Under the pieces are notes generated by a model. The model was not told the DNA's origin. It did not search any database and saw only the letters and a program-made list of their open reading frames with translations. From contig DMHJ01000203.1 of NCBI GenBank assembly GCA_003449495.1, positions 1 through 9,983 of the forward strand: a DNA stretch of 9,983 nt. Reading direction: 5' to 3'. This DNA is from Clostridiales bacterium UBA8153 (GTDB lineage Bacteria > Bacillota > Sulfobacillia > UBA8153). The position numbers and the translations under genes are program-made. This document shows positions 9,668 through 9,983 of this stretch, one piece after another (within the stretch, counting starts at the first letter, position 1; each line of letters begins with the position of its first letter).

Positions 9668-9982
9668 TCAATGGCGCGCGTTGATCACCTGGGCAGGCTC
9701 CAGTCCCGCCGCTTCGGCCAACCGCCGGCCCGCCTCCAGCTTCCCCACTTCCCCGGGGCGGTGGGCGTCCGACGAGATGGCGAATCTGACTCCGTGCCTA
9801 GCCGCTACTTCTATATAGTCCGGGGTGGGCAGGCCATGATAGCAGTTGATTTCCATGGCCGTACCCCGGGCGGAGCAGGCCCGGGCCAGTTCGGCCGTGT
9901 CCACGCTGAGTTTGAGTCCCGGGTGGGCGACGATGTTGATGTCGTTGACCAGCACGGCCTCCACCAGGGCCTTGGTATTGTC
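9668..9982 (-). CDS. PHP-domain phosphoesterase, C-terminal part (5' end outside window)
   Basis: The frame is open at the window edge (DNTKALVEAVL...) and ends at TGA 9668-9670, so about 104 C-terminal residues are seen. PHP-type metal-binding motifs are present: INIVAHPG, EINCYHG and FAISSDAHRPGEVG. This pattern is typical of stand-alone PHP hydrolases of the YcdX / histidinol-phosphatase-like group found upstream of rapZ in many Clostridia. The true substrate cannot be told. The stop lies 15 nt before the rapZ start, so it is probably the first visible gene of the same operon. Confidence 0.88.
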   Translation of the reverse strand, partial: DNTKALVEAVLVNDINIVAHPGLKLSVDTAELARACSARGTAMEINCYHGLPTPDYIEVAARHGVRFAISSDAHRPGEVGKLEAGRRLAEAAGLEPAQVINARH

Positions 9983-9983
9983 G

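Overview
The window reads as chromosomal DNA of a high-GC Gram-positive bacterium of the Clostridia/Firmicutes type. The evidence is the conserved PHP-rapZ-yvcK-whiA gene block, strong AGGAGG-type ribosome binding sites, GC-rich codons and heavy use of GTG/TTG starts. Nothing in the sequence allows a firm genus call.

Right part (about 3400-9983, all minus strand; transcription runs from high to low coordinates). In transcription order: the C-terminal end of a PHP-domain phosphoesterase (cut by the window edge), rapZ (yvcJ), a small unrecognised ORF, yvcK, a tryptophanase gene, a tyrosine phenol-lyase gene, and whiA. Spacing is operon-like throughout: 15 nt, directly abutting, 4-nt overlaps, 49 nt and 14 nt. 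The rapZ-yvcK-whiA trio is normally contiguous. Here two catabolic, PLP-dependent beta-eliminating lyases (Trp to indole + pyruvate + ammonia; Tyr to phenol + pyruvate + ammonia) sit between yvcK and whiA. Residues that separate the two lyase families are all in the expected state, so the pair is a tandem of two different specificities and not a plain duplicate.

Middle part (about 2200-3200, minus strand). This is an aspartate-semialdehyde dehydrogenase gene (asd) that is clearly recognisable but broken twice: a one-base loss inside the N-terminal nucleotide-binding loop and an in-frame TAG near the C-terminus. It lies downstream of whiA after a gap that holds a GC-rich hairpin.

Left part (1-2145). 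This is a decayed accessory stretch. It holds the 3' end of a plus-strand SAM-dependent methyltransferase, about 370 bp with no recognisable gene, a minus-strand pair made of a 70-aa small protein overlapping a nucleotidyltransferase-fold protein (toxin-antitoxin-like layout), a degenerate second copy of that small protein, and a frameshifted unrecognised ORF behind a good ribosome binding site.

The contrast is the main message: a compact, intact regulatory/envelope-homeostasis operon with an inserted aromatic amino acid catabolic module, followed downstream by a graveyard of broken and duplicated genes.
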